From: Marisa cornuarietis
Taxonomy: Eukaryota; Mollusca; Gastropoda; Architaenioglossa; Ampullariidae
Length of the DNA stretch: 64,000 bases
Reading direction: 5' to 3'
Assembly (NCBI GenBank): GCA_004794655.1
Contig: SMMW01000211.1
Coordinates: 248,001 to 312,000 of the forward strand
Below are positions 12,961 through 24,467 of the stretch, piece by piece (the first letter of the stretch is position 1; each line of letters opens with the position of its first letter). The position numbers and the translations under genes were made by a program. Under the pieces are notes generated by a model, which saw only the letters and a list, made by a program, of their open reading frames with translations, had not been told where the DNA came from and made no database searches.

Positions 12961-15355
12961 GCTTCATGGTTTGGCAGATACCCTGTAAGAGCAATTAACT
13001 GCGACATTCAGCCTCGCACACTTTTCATATGCATTGTCAGTGGGCACCTGAAACAAGCTTTGTTTTTATCCCTCAGATATTTGTATCATAACTAATGTTG
13101 ACGCTTGTACGAACGATTGTGTTACAACTATTACAAATAAATTATAAATAAACTGTCTTCCTATCATGGATGATTTTGGAGAATTATGTACGCATTAGAC
13201 CTTCACCCCAATTCGATGGTAGACCACTTCCTGTTACCTGTTGATGCACGTAGCGCACGTTGGCCCTTACCAAAAACTAAATACATTAATGATCATCAAT
13301 GCTGCTGTATAGTGAGTGTACAGTTCATACCTACAAATGTCTAACATCATCCTTTCATGGCTTTTCAAATGATGAGCAAATGTAGAGGCTTTGATTTGTA
13401 AAAAGAAAGATTTTGTCTCCTCAAAGAAATTTATAATCATAAACATATTTTACACACTCCAAGCACCTGTTTCACTATGCTTTTACTAATTAAAATTGTA
13501 TGAACTGTACTCGCGATGTTGAGGCCACACGGCCTAAGCAATAAAGAATTTCGTTCGTACTAATTAGTGAGATGAACATTGACACCGTCATTTTAGTGTG
13601 TGGGGAATTCCACTTTCTAGATATGATCTGTAGCACCAAAATTAGCTCGGCAACCAATGTTGTAGGCATTCTATACAACTGTATAAAAAAAGAAAGTAAA
13701 TACATACGCATAAAGAAACAGGAAAACCATCATAGGAGCTGAGACAAACAATAAACTTACTTATAAGAAAGAACAGCACACATGTACAGCAACTTGGATA
13801 GACGCCAGGTTATCACAAAAAAGTAAACAATGCAGGTTTTCACTTCCACTACTTGAAATTCATTTTATCTCACCCAAATCTACCTTGGAATCTCTAATGT
13901 GGAAACATAATTATTTTTGCAATTTTATTTATGAGACTGATTTAGTCAATGGCACAGACAAAAAGCTGTGATCACAATTGCACATTCTTCCTGAATACAG
14001 GGCGTGATTGTTTAGTACGCACTCTGAATATATTTCTCTGCGAAATAATATCTGTGCTCATGATCACTCTTTGCAGAACCTCTGAAACTAAATTCATTCA
14101 TGCCCAAACAAAATATTTGGAACAGGTAAATTTCAACAAGATGATTTCATTTGTACCTCAGTCATACTAACAATGTCTGAGCTGGAAAAATTGAACCATG
14201 TGGTTTTCTGCGTATATTTTTGTGCAACTAATTACAAAAAAGGCGGATAATGCCACTGTGCATTGGGTCTGACTTACTGTTAGACATAATAAAAGTATGC
14301 AAATCAGCAACATACACAGCATGTGGCTAAGGCTTGTCTGTGTGTGCATGTGTGTGCATGCGTGTGTTTGTGTGCACATTTCTGAAATGGTGACAGAAAA
14401 ACATACCTTAAGAAGATTTCAAGAGCATTGCAATGACTTGTGTTAATTTTCCAACTATAAAGTAAGACATAGTTATACCAATGGTTAAACAGGTTAGGCT
14501 TTGAAACAGTTGAAACTGTTCCAGAAACATGAAGCTATCCTATCACTTTTGCACTTAGCTTCACCTGTAAGATGAAGCCAGCAAAAGCATCAGAAGCAAT
14601 TTATTTATCTGGACCCAGTGACGCAAATGAGATTTTCTTATTAGCACGGTCTTACAACTTAGAAAGTATGTTCTTATTGGCACTTTGTCTTATAAGCTTT
14701 GACATACAGCTTAAAACTTACATTCTTATTAACCTTTGACACCTTATGCCTCCACATTCAGAAAGGGCAGCTAACCCTTCTCCCCTCACCACTGCTGAAT
14801 GGGGGAGGAGAGGGAAAGGCTCTCAGAATAGTGGAGGGTGGAGGGAGGTGCATGTACCCTCCTACAGCCTGCAACATCTTCCTCTTGAGGTAAATGGATC
14901 TTTCTAAAGTGCCTACAAACCTGCAACATTCCCCATAGTTAAATAAAACAGATGGTTTAACTGTCTGCGAGAAACGTTGATGGATATAGTATCAAACCTT
15001 CACTGCGGATAAGATCTTTGGCCCCTTCAAACCCTTCCCCTGCTGTGTTGAGGAACTTCAGCTGGGGTATTTTTTTAACAGAAGGATGAAATATTCATGA
15101 CAACTAAATATCTCAATGCTTGATCCTATTGCTGCAAGTGGACATATCACTACCTGACCACATCAGTGCAAATGGATAAACCAATCCTTCACCATATTAC
15201 TGCAAATGCACATCAAGTATAATAATAATAATGTGAACTTATAACATGCAGCATCACGACCAAGATAAATGGCACTCTCTGAGCAGACCAATAATCATAA
15301 ATGAAAGATAACAGACAGTGGACAGTGAGGTACGTACAGGCACAATGAACAAAGG
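12961..15355. other. Gene-free stretch
   Basis: No element or conserved frame was recognised. A TG/CA tract lies at 14338-14372 and a purine-rich patch at 14800-14850. Confidence 0.55.
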
Positions 15356-16640
15356 TTGGTTGTTTGTGCTTAACGCCATGTCAGCAACTAAGGCTATATC
15401 ACGACAAGAAACCCCAAAGTGATATAACCATAACATCTTAAAAAAACCAACACAAGAAGCAGGAACAACATAAAAGAGTGAGTAACATGTAAAAATGGGT
15501 GTTGTGGCCCATAAAGCCACCAACAAACCAGAAACAGAAAACTATCAAGGTATGATTAAAAGCTTAAATCTTGTGGTAAAGCCTTATCCTCCTTTAAAAA
15601 AAAGTAAAAATAGCTGCCAACAGGACGGACCTAAACAAAGAAAACAAGGAGCCTGCAGTAAAAAAAAAAACTGCTGGCAGATATTCTGGAGTCCAGGACA
15701 AGTAATTAAAAGATGTACAACATTAAAAGTTCCTTGACACCAAGGACAAACTGGCGGTGGTTCACCTCATAAGAGCTGCGACTGTGTGGCATAGGTGTGT
15801 CCTAGTCTTAGTCTGGAAAGAACTATCTCCTCCCGCCACACAGGTCGGCATGAAGGCAAGCGGTCTGTAAGAGAGGGAAGGGTAGCATGTAACTTATTTT
15901 GGCCCAGAGTGTCAGTGTGGACTGAACATAGCCTGAGAGGATAGATTTTCAGTCTGTTGAAAGCAGTGAGAGTAATTTACCAGGCGACTGACATGCAGCC
16001 TTGGCGGCTTGGTCCGCTCGAACATTGCCTGGCATACCACCATGGCCAGAAGCCCAAATGAAAACAATGTCTTTTTTCCGTTGGAGTAGAGCTTCATGGA
16101 TTGTATGAATCTGGACCACAAGAGGGTGGTCAGAACGTTGGGAGAGAAGGGCTTGGAGAGCAGATAACGAGTCTGAGATGATCAGAAAGTTTTGCTCCGA
16201 AGAGCGGTGAACATGTGCAAGGCTAGCAAGATGGTGTGAAGTTCCGCAGAGAGGATGGAGCAGCCATCCGCAAGTCGGGCAGAAGAAGCATGTTGCGGTT
16301 GGCAGGACGGAACTGCTGCCGCAGCTACAGGGCCACCGTTTGGGACTTTGGAGCCATCTGTAAAGATAGAACAGAATCCAGGATAGCCAGAGATAAGTTC
16401 TTGAAAGCGCTGGAGAAAGATGAGGTCACAGGTGTCACCTTTCTCAAAAACTGAAAGATCGAGACGGATCTCTGGAACAGGAAGAGTCCAAGGAGGAGCT
16501 GGCAATAGAGGGAGAGTCTCTACCTGCTGAATATCTACTCTGGCTGCTTGTAAATGAGATGCAACACGGAGTGATACTGGTTTTTGCTCCTTGATATGAA
16601 TGGCATACAGGGCAGCACGCTGAGGTCCGAAAACAGCATG
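15356..16640 (-). mobile_element. RNase H-bearing LINE, 3' part, copy 1
   Basis: The minus strand encodes, before 16180, RAALYAIHIKEQ, then LISGYPGFCSIFTDGSKV with the first RNase H aspartate (TDGS), then CSILSAELHTILLALHMF with the glutamate (AEL). After a frameshift, near 16050, a decayed ...HGGMPGNV-like region follows. The 3' untranslated part runs to a tail at 15356-15400 that on the minus strand reads GTGATATAGCCTTAGTTGCT then GACATGGCGTTAAGCAC. RT plus a C-terminal RNase H is the plan of I-type and some related clades. Clade is not resolved. Confidence 0.82.
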
Positions 16641-16966
16641 GTGTACTTGATAAAGAGGATGGGACCAAGTACAGAACCTTGGGGGCCTCCTGAGTGAATA
16701 GAGACTGGTGGAGACATGCAGCCATCCACTATAACTGACTGAGTCCTATGTGAGAGATATGACTGAAACCAGTTGAGTGGGGAGCCTGAGATGCCATAGA
16801 GAGTACTGAGTCTGTGAATGAGACTAGTGTGGTCTATAGTAGCAAAGGCAGCAGACAGGTCTAACATGGTGAGAAATGAAATGTCATCTCTATCTAGAGC
16901 AGACAAAATGTCATTTATCACCTTAAGCAGGGAAATCTCAGTGTACATACTAGTACTTGACCACAT
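16641..16966 (-). mobile_element. CR1/L2-like RT fragment joined to the RNase H LINE
   Basis: One frame carries SLLKVINDILSALDRDDISF, LDLSAAFATIDHTSLIHRL and HSGGPQGSVLGPILFI, closely resembling the intact element at 38601-40613. At about 16635 the RT stops after LFIKY, before the catalytic YADD, and the RNase H LINE begins on the same strand. Confidence 0.88.
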
Positions 16967-17002
16967 ATCCTATTCTTAAGTCGGACATACCACTGACCTC
17001 AA

Positions 17003-17029
17003 TGGCACAGCGTTAAACACAACCAACCA
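17003..17029 (+). mobile_element. Short SINE/LINE tail, plus orientation
   Basis: GGCACAGCGTTAAACACAAC then CAACC matches the end of the shared SINE/LINE tail. No other part of an element adjoins it. Confidence 0.45.
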
Positions 17030-18269
17030 CTGACCTCACCAGCCATCTTGAAATTTGCCACCACTCATCAATAATAAATATTTATACTACATTTTTCTGA
17101 AACACATGTTCAGAGGACTTCTCTTGTAGGAGAAACCAACTAATCCTTTACACACACAAACGAACTCCATCCTATAAGATTGTTACTCTCCTCCATCTTA
17201 TTTCACGTGCACACCCACCCACACACATTGTCCAGATATGGTAGTGTGAAATCCCAGATTTTAAACATTTCTTATGTTTGCATTTAAAGAAGTAAAAGAT
17301 TCTGAGTGACATAGCCTGACAAGTAGATTGTTCCACACTGACAGGTAGTTTGTTCCAAATTTACAGGATTTGATAAGAAAATATATCCCAGCGTTTTTAT
17401 CTAGACCTGAAAAAGCCTGGTGTCAGAAAAGGAATGGAGCAGTCATGTGGGAGTAAAGATGTAAACTCAGACTGGTACCAAGGGTTAATGTCAGAAACAG
17501 CAAAGTAAATCAATGTGGATAGTTTACACGCTATATCAGTGGTGCCCAACCTTTTCTCGCCTGAGGGCCACGCTTGGCAGGATATAAAATCTCGTGGGCT
17601 AAAACATGGCAGTTTTGCCAGAATCATCCTGACGTTTAAAAAGTAGCGATATACCAAAGTGTACGATTTGGTTAGAAAGAATGAAATCATCAGCCAAAAT
17701 GAGTGGGCCGCGTGAGGCACCTGGAGGTGGCCCGAGGGCCATAGTTGGGCACACCCGCACAATATGATCAGTAACAGTCCCCTAGTGAAAAGATCAAATG
17801 TTGGATAGTTTATATGCTTTATGGTCATTCATCCAGTTAACTCTTCCGATACACTTTGCACCTGCAGATGTGAACATCTTCACAGCTACAACTCAATTGC
17901 TGTGATTGGTCCATGTTGATTAAGGGAGTAAATGGTGGATGTTGTATGCTAACATCTACACAATCTACAGCTTAATTCTCTGGTCAGTCAAGAAGATACT
18001 TAGTAATGCCAGCTAAACTACAATACTCAATACTTGCGAACACGAAGGCAAAGACTAGCATTTTTCTTGGATCAGTGGTGAGATAATGACAAATGAAACT
18101 AATACTTTAAGGTAACTCTACCGACATGAGAATTATGATGTCACATTTGCTAAAGCACAGGGCATGTCAGTGAAAGGTGCCTGGCATCATGTACATACTT
18201 GAAAGGGTGTCTAGTTTAAAGGTTACAAATGGAAAGCATAATAAGACTACTATGCTCTTGTCATACTGG
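17030..18269. other. Gene-free stretch around a hAT-like element
   Basis: Apart from the element at 17537-17756 no frame or repeat was recognised. Confidence 0.5.
17537..17756. mobile_element. hAT-like non-autonomous element
   Basis: The left end CAGTGGTGCCCAACCTTTT and the inverted right end (reverse complement GGGTGTGCCCAACTATGG) pair over GTGCCCAAC. Subterminal GGGCCAC / GTGGCCCGAGGGCC are also inverted. The CAGTGG... start and about 220-bp size are typical of hAT MITEs. A clean 8-bp target duplication was not found. Confidence 0.65.
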
Positions 18270-19265
18270 ACATCAAAGAGCAAAGCAGTCAGAAAGACTT
18301 ATTTCAGTCCAGAGTGTCCCAGTAACATAGCCACTATGATCAAAGATAGGCCATGATGGTACAGGCAACAGATACCACAGAGTGTAGTCAACCAAGATAA
18401 TGAAAGCAGCCTTAAGTGGCCTGATCCACCTGAACATTGCCTGAAGTGCCAGTACGGCCAGTGCCCAAGACGAAGACAATGTCCTTGTTGCAATGGAAAA
18501 GAGCCATATGAATAGCATGGAAATTAATCATGAGAGAAGAAGAGCTCAAAGGGTAGAACAGGAGCCAAAGAAGATTAAAGCGTTTTACTCTGAAGATCAG
18601 TGAATGTGCTGCAAGGCTAGCAAGATGGCAAGTTCCGCTTTAAAAAATGGTAGTGCCACTGGGCCTTTGGAGTTGTCAGCACAGAAAGGAGCCAGGAAAA
18701 TCACAGAAAATTTCTGCAAACACTGGAGAAATAAAAGAGCATCTTTTTAAAAAGTTGTAAGATCAAAGAAGATTTCAGGAACAGGAATAGTCCAAAGAGG
18801 AGCAGGTGGGTGAAAGCTTTCTACAATGACAAATGTGAGGTTCAACTTGGATAAGATCTACTGTGGCAGCCCGTGGGCACACAGGGCAGCACACACGGGA
18901 TGGGTTTTCAGGCTGAGCTTTTAAGCGACAGACACAGGAAAGCATGGTGACAACAAGAAAGGGGAGAGAGGTTCGCCAGCTTCTGTGCATAAACTTTGTA
19001 CAGGAGGGGTATGGAAGGCACCCTGGCTCTTGATGACGAATGGGTTCAAGAAGATAGGAGTTTTGAGCAGAGCCACATATGATAAAGTGAATAAATGTCA
19101 AGCTATCAGTGGACTAGAACATGATACAGAAGAAGTGAGACTGTGAAGTGTGCCCTTCCCTTCCCAGACGGCATGACCAACCACTTCAAGAATCTCCAAA
19201 GCTTTGAGACAAGAAAGGCGGAGAGACTGTGTGGAAGGAATGACAATTTATGGTCAAAGATAACC
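18270..19265 (-). mobile_element. RNase H-bearing LINE, copy 2, heavily decayed
   Basis: The minus strand from 19260 gives FRGVIFDHKLSFLPH then LKALEILEVVGHAVW (RT thumb region). Fragments of the HHQ..L..GAFRTSPV region follow near 19000-19060, and an RNase H end KDIVFVLGTG near 18470-18490. Segments align with copy 1: GAACATTGCCTGAAGTGCCA at 18431-18450 against GAACATTGCCTGGCATACCA at 16020-16039. Many stops and frameshifts are present. Confidence 0.75.
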
Positions 19266-19339
19266 CCTCGAAACACAACATTTCTTGGGCTACTGTAAAG
19301 TTGTGTGTTGTGAACACAGTATTTATCTTACTGTATGGC

Positions 19340-21440
19340 TTTTCTTTGCCAGCACTTGGGGCTAGCGGGGGAAGTGTTAATTGTTTGTGGCAGCAAATGA
19401 GGCCATGCCCTCGCCCACTCCCCAGTTAATACCAGGCTTACACTTAGGCTGGCGGCTGGCAACGCCGACCACTGGCGCTGCTGATGTGGGCCGAAACTTT
19501 GTTTTGACAAGCGCCATCTAGCGAGATTATCGTCTGCACGGCGGGACCCCCACAAGACTGGCACTAAGCAGGTTGTGCGTCCCACAGGAAACAGCCTGGC
19601 ACAGTGTTCAGGCTGTGAGGATGTGAGGCTTGTTTGTTGTTTGTTCAAGTCCCACTTGCTAATAGCAACAGGGCGCCTGGCCAGGGGCGTCAAGACAGCG
19701 GCAAGGAGTGTGTGTGTGTGTGTTGGGGGAGGACCAAGCAGTTGGGATGTCGCCCTCACGTCGGGTTAGATCAGCAGCCCAAGAAAAATCCAGTATCATG
19801 GTCATGATGTGGTAAACGCATGCAGAACGGATGATGGCAAACATTTAGCTCTACATTTCAACGATGACAGTTGTATCAACGATAATAACGAAACGACATT
19901 ATAACACTGATAATAACAGCATGATGATACCAAACACATCTATCCACTGAGCCACAGGTGAAAGAATACACAGGTAAAGAAAACGAATGTGACATTAAGT
20001 GCAAGGAAAATAAAAACAAGAGGAGTAACAAATAAATACAATGTACAACAGGATGATGCAAAATGGTAAGACAGTGAGCACGCAAGATCAAACAAAATAA
20101 TTTAATCATAACATTTAAACAGACAAGGTTGATATGAATAACAACATAAAGAGTTTACTAAACTTAATTTTTTTAAGATGTGATGAACTGATGTCGTTCT
20201 TGAGAAGTTTTATCTTTACCTTCCTGGGATGTGAAGTGTTATTCTGTATCAATTATTATTACCATCAAATTATCAATCATTATCAAATATTCTGTATTTG
20301 TCATCATGTTAGCAGCCCTTTCACCTCATCCGACCTGACATTCCTAGGAAATGGTCCCAATCTCAAGCTCTGCACTAGATCTGCCTCCTGTCATCCCCCC
20401 TATGTACTGGGGTGGGCTGGGGGGGTGCATGTGAGGTGGTGTGTGCAGGACTTGACGTGGTCCAAGTTTTGTGCCAAAAATAGCCGCTGACTGGTTGTAC
20501 ATATCAGCATACGGCCGCGGTTCTCAACCTGGGGGGCGCGCCCCCCAAGGGGGGCGCAAGGTGCTGAAAAGGGGGCCGCAAAGGCGGTCATTTTCTCATA
20601 TCTCATATAGGTATTAGTGGCTAAGGGGGGCGCGCGGACGTACCTTTATTCGTCTGGGGGGGGGGGCGTCACAAGTAAAAGGTTGAGAAACGCTGGCATA
20701 CGGTCTTGAAAATGAGTCAGTCAGCCGTCTCAAGTGGCCGGTCGACTATTCAAGACCAAACTAAAGCCGATTGGACCTGCACTTGAGATCTCGCATGGGA
20801 AAATGCAGCAGGGGGTTGTGTGAATCTCTCCAAGCATCTGCCGCTGCAGGTCCTGATGTACGCGCTACATGAAGCGCCTGCACGCGCACGAAAGAAATGC
20901 TGCCTGTGCCAGAAATAAGAATGATGTATCAAAGCAGTTCTCTCCTCCTCCCCTCCTACTCGCTGCACGTGCGCCAAGCACGTCCCCCCACCCACCCCCT
21001 CAGGCGCGCGCTGGCAACTGTAAGCTCTATGTCGTCTATGACGTCAAACCACAGCAGCCCCCCGCCACTCGTCGAGTCTGGCGCCAGTGGCGATGACAGG
21101 TACAAACGACAAAGAACAAGAAGGGGAAAGAGGGTGTCGTCGCGTTGGAAGCGATAAGAGTCGCTCTCGCCACAGAGTTTAGACATCAATGGTTCCATGT
21201 TCGTGCCCCAACATCTTCCAAGGCTGTACCCCCCCCACACACACACACACCCACCCACCCACACACATTATTCAACGTCAGGACTGATTGTTGCTGGCGG
21301 CGGCTGACGGCGGGTTCTACCGCCATCAACTGGTGGTTGACAAAGAGACCGCTGCTCAGCGCCAGTCTTGACACCTGTTCATCGGGTGAAGTTTTCACCC
21401 CTAAATCACATCGGACCACTTACTTCCCTTCTTAAATAGC
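19340..21440. promoter_or_regulatory. GC/CpG-rich block, possible internal promoter
   Basis: Against an AT-rich background, 19380-19760 and 20720-21440 are visibly GC- and CpG-rich. The second part contains a palindromic CRE, TGACGTCA (21039-21046), an E-box CACGTG (20966-20971), several GCGC/CGCG sites and a CA tract (21235-21262). No TATA box or minus-strand first exon could be fixed. Vertebrate dystrophin has internal promoters, so this is worth noting, but GC-rich transposable elements would look similar. Confidence 0.3.
20515..20695. mobile_element. hAT-like MITE, 181 bp, with 8-bp target duplication
   Basis: Left end CCGCGGTTCTCAACCTGGGG. The right end, reverse complemented, reads CAGCGTTTCTCAACCT. 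Both are flanked by GCATACGG (20507-20514 and 20696-20703). Eight-base duplications and a CAGNGNTTCTCAACC terminus are hallmarks of hAT elements. The interior is G/C-run rich and carries no transposase. Confidence 0.92.
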
Positions 21441-21644
21441 CATCTGTATCTCCTTGATGGCTGTTCCCCTCCATCTTGTACCCTTTTTCGTACACTCCTG
21501 CTGTTCCTGCCAGCGACGAGGCATGGGGCACATGAATTCAAGGAACGAGTGACGTGAACCCTTGATTTTGTGTGGGTAGCAATGCAAACTACAGAGTGCC
21601 ATGCACCTGATGAAACAGCAACCAGGATTTTATATTCTGACTGC

Positions 21645-23122
21645 ACTATTGGCCCAAGATAGTACCGACTCAACTGCCAGAATTTCTATATTCTGACGGC
21701 ACTACTGGCCCAAGATAGTACCGACTCAACTGCCAGGATTTCTATATTCTGACGGCACTACTGGCCCAAGATAGTACTGACTCAACTGCCAGGATTTTAT
21801 ATTCTGACGGCACTACTGGCCCAAGATAGTACTGACTCAACTGCCAGGATTTTATATTCTGACGGCACTACTGGCCCAAGATAGTACTGACTCAACTGCC
21901 AGGATTTCTATATTCTGACGGCACTACTGGCCCAAGATAGTACCGACTCAACTGCCAGGATTTTATATTCTGACGGCACTACTGGCCCAAGATAGTACTG
22001 ACTCAACTGCCAGGATTTTATATTCTGACGGCACTACTGGCCCAAGATAGTACTGACTCAACTGCCAGGATTTCTATATTCTGACGGCACTACTGGCCCA
22101 AGATAGTACTGACTCAACTGCCAGGATTTTATATTCTGACGGCACTACTGGCCCAAGATAGTACCGACTCAACTGCCAGGATTTCTATATTCTGACGGCA
22201 CTACTGGCCCAAGATAGTACCGACTCAACTGCCAGGATTTTATATTCTGACGGCACTACTGGCCCAAGATAGTACCGACTCAACTGCCAGGATTTCTATA
22301 TTCTGACGGCACTACTGGCCCAAGATAGTACTGACTCAACTGCCAGGATTTTATATTCTGACGGCACTACTGGCCCAAGATAGTACCGACTCAACTGCCA
22401 GGATTTTATATTCAGACGGCACTACTGGCCCAAGATAGTACTGACTCAACTGCCAGGATTTCTATATTCTGACGGCACTACTGGCCCAAGATAGTACTGA
22501 CTCAACTGCCAGGATTTTATATTCTGACGGCACTACTGGCTCGAGATAGTACTGAATCAACTGCCAGGATTTTATATTCTGACGGCACTACTGGCCCAAG
22601 ATAGTACCGACTCAACTGCCAGGATTTTATATTCTGACGGCACTACTGGCCCAAGATAGTACCGACTCAACTGCCAGGATTTCTATATTCTGACGGCACT
22701 ACTGGCCCAAGATAGTACTGACTCAACTGCCAGGATTTTATATTCTGACGGCACTACTGGCCCAAGATAGTACCGACTCAACTGCCAGGATTTCTATATT
22801 CTGACGGCACTACTGGCCCAAGATAGTACTGACTCAACTGCCAGGATTTCTATATTCTGACGGCACTACTGGCCCAAGATAGTACTGACTCAACTGCCAG
22901 GATTTTATATTCTGACGGCACTACTGGCCCAAGATAGTACTGACTCAACTGCCAGGATTTCTATATTCTGACGGCACTACTGGCCCGAGATAGTACTGAA
23001 TCAACTGCCAGGATTTCTATATTCTGACGGCACTACTGGCCTAAAATAGTGCCAAATCAACTGCCAGGATTTCTATATTCTGACGGCACTACTGGCCTAA
23101 AATAGTGCCAAATCAACTGCCA
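21645..23122. repeat. 55/56-bp minisatellite, ~27 copies
   Basis: Unit TATATTCTGACGGCACTACT then GGCCCAAGATAGTACTGACT then CAACTGCCAGGATTT. The two lengths differ by one base (TTTTATATT/TTTCTATATT), and ACTGACT/ACCGACT alternate. The last two units are diverged (GGCCTAAAATAGTGCCAAAT), marking the older edge. Confidence 0.96.
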
Positions 23123-23919
23123 TATAAATAATCGATGATGTTACTGTTACAAATTAAATGTAGTAGCCGGTGTGGGCTTGTGCCATCCTGTGATCAATGG
23201 CAATCTAATGGATAGTTGACCCCACACCTGCCCTGGCCAGTGTCTAGAGACCTTAATTTCTAACAGGTGTGTGGGTGTGACTGACGTAAGCCTTGTTAAC
23301 CAAAATGTTTGGTGTGAGCGAGCACATGCCTGTCTGGTGGTGACTAGATGTTTCTGTATTTTCTTTGTACACTGTATATAAACTCTGAGAGAGTTTGAGG
23401 ACTTAAGCAGTGGTAAAAAGAGAGAGAGAGAGATACGAAAATGCTGAAACAGAATGAATGCAGAGAGTGTTTAAGCATGTGTGTCACCTTTAGCCAGCTT
23501 GTGTTGCAGCATTTGTTGCTGTTGCTAGCTTGTCGCTGGTGATCATGTTTCAGCATGAGTTGGCAGCAGGTTAGCTGTCTGTAATTATCACAGCCATTGT
23601 ATAAAAACTAAATAAAAGTGTGTGACTTCAAGAGCTCAGTTTATTGGAGAGAGTGGCACCACAGATTAGGATTCACCAGCCACTGGTGGTGAAATAAGTG
23701 CTTGGGTCTTATGCATGATCTTCAATTAACAATACCATATTTCAACCTTGACCGTAACACCTACGACAACGTCTATTAACCATTTCTATTGATGTCTATC
23801 AATGTTAGCTACCACCATGTCTATTAACTACTTAATGTAATCAATGGTGTTAACTCCACCTTGAAGCACTTAGCTGTTGAGTCTAACCACTACATGTTAT
23901 CATCAATGACATAACCTAC
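23123..23919 (-). other. Start of intron downstream of exon 19
   Basis: 797 bp of unassigned sequence between the exon 19 donor and the 55/56-bp array. An AG repeat occurs at 23419-23432. Confidence 0.6.
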
Positions 23920-24081
23920 CTCTATATCTTTTATCTCCCTCTTCATTAGGCATTTCTCTGTTGATTCCAGCCACAGTCGCATTTCTTGTGCTTCTCGTAA
24001 GAACTGATACCACAATGGTGCCACATCTACCAGGCTCTGATGCTTAATCTCAGCATCTATCTGCATACCTGCCCAGCGAGA
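23920..24081 (-). CDS. DMD: Dystrophin rod exon 19 of window (last recognised)
   Basis: 162 bp, 54 residues, phase 0 both ends. SRWAGMQIDAEIKHQSLVDV then APLWYQFLREAQEMRLWLES, ending MKREIKDIE. It matches RKKALEISHQWYQYKRQADD. Three AG sites lie close together (24082, 24069, 24061). The first is chosen because it joins LMELK to SRWAGM, restoring the helix C tryptophan. The donor is GTAGGT. No downstream exon was recognised. Confidence 0.92.
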
Positions 24082-24326
24082 CTGCCCACAAAAATACACA
24101 CAATATATAGAAACACACACACACACAATTATATATATATATGAATACATATATGTACATACACAATGCCATGTTAAGCAGGAGAATTGCTCACGATTAC
24201 ATGAAATTTCAATCCCATCTAGTGCTCAGCATTAACACTAAGGAGGTTAAGATCACCTACACAGTTTTCTTAGACTAGCATCATCCTGTTTGATACAGGT
24301 GACTTTTTCTTTGTTTTATGCCGCAC
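24082..24326 (-). other. Dystrophin intron, 245 bp
   Basis: Contains CA then TA microsatellites at 24112-24145, within 65 bases of the exon 19 acceptor. Confidence 0.75.
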
Positions 24327-24467
24327 CTTTAGTTCCATGAGTCGGTTGCTGACCCTTGCATGTGTTGCTGGGTCACGGTTGTCTTCTGCAGCTTGCAAGA
24401 GTTCTTTTCCTTGTTCCAAAATGTCTTTGACTAGCTCCTGCATAATGCTGGATTCCTCTGTAATCAG
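24327..24467 (-). CDS. DMD: Dystrophin rod exon 18 of window
   Basis: 141 bp, 47 residues, phase 0 both ends. LITEESSIMQELVKDILEQG then KELLQAAEDNRDPATHARVS, ending NRLMELK. It corresponds to EGTVKELLQRGDNLQQRITD and the following helix. The acceptor is TGTCATTCTCAG and the donor GTGCGG. Confidence 0.92.
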
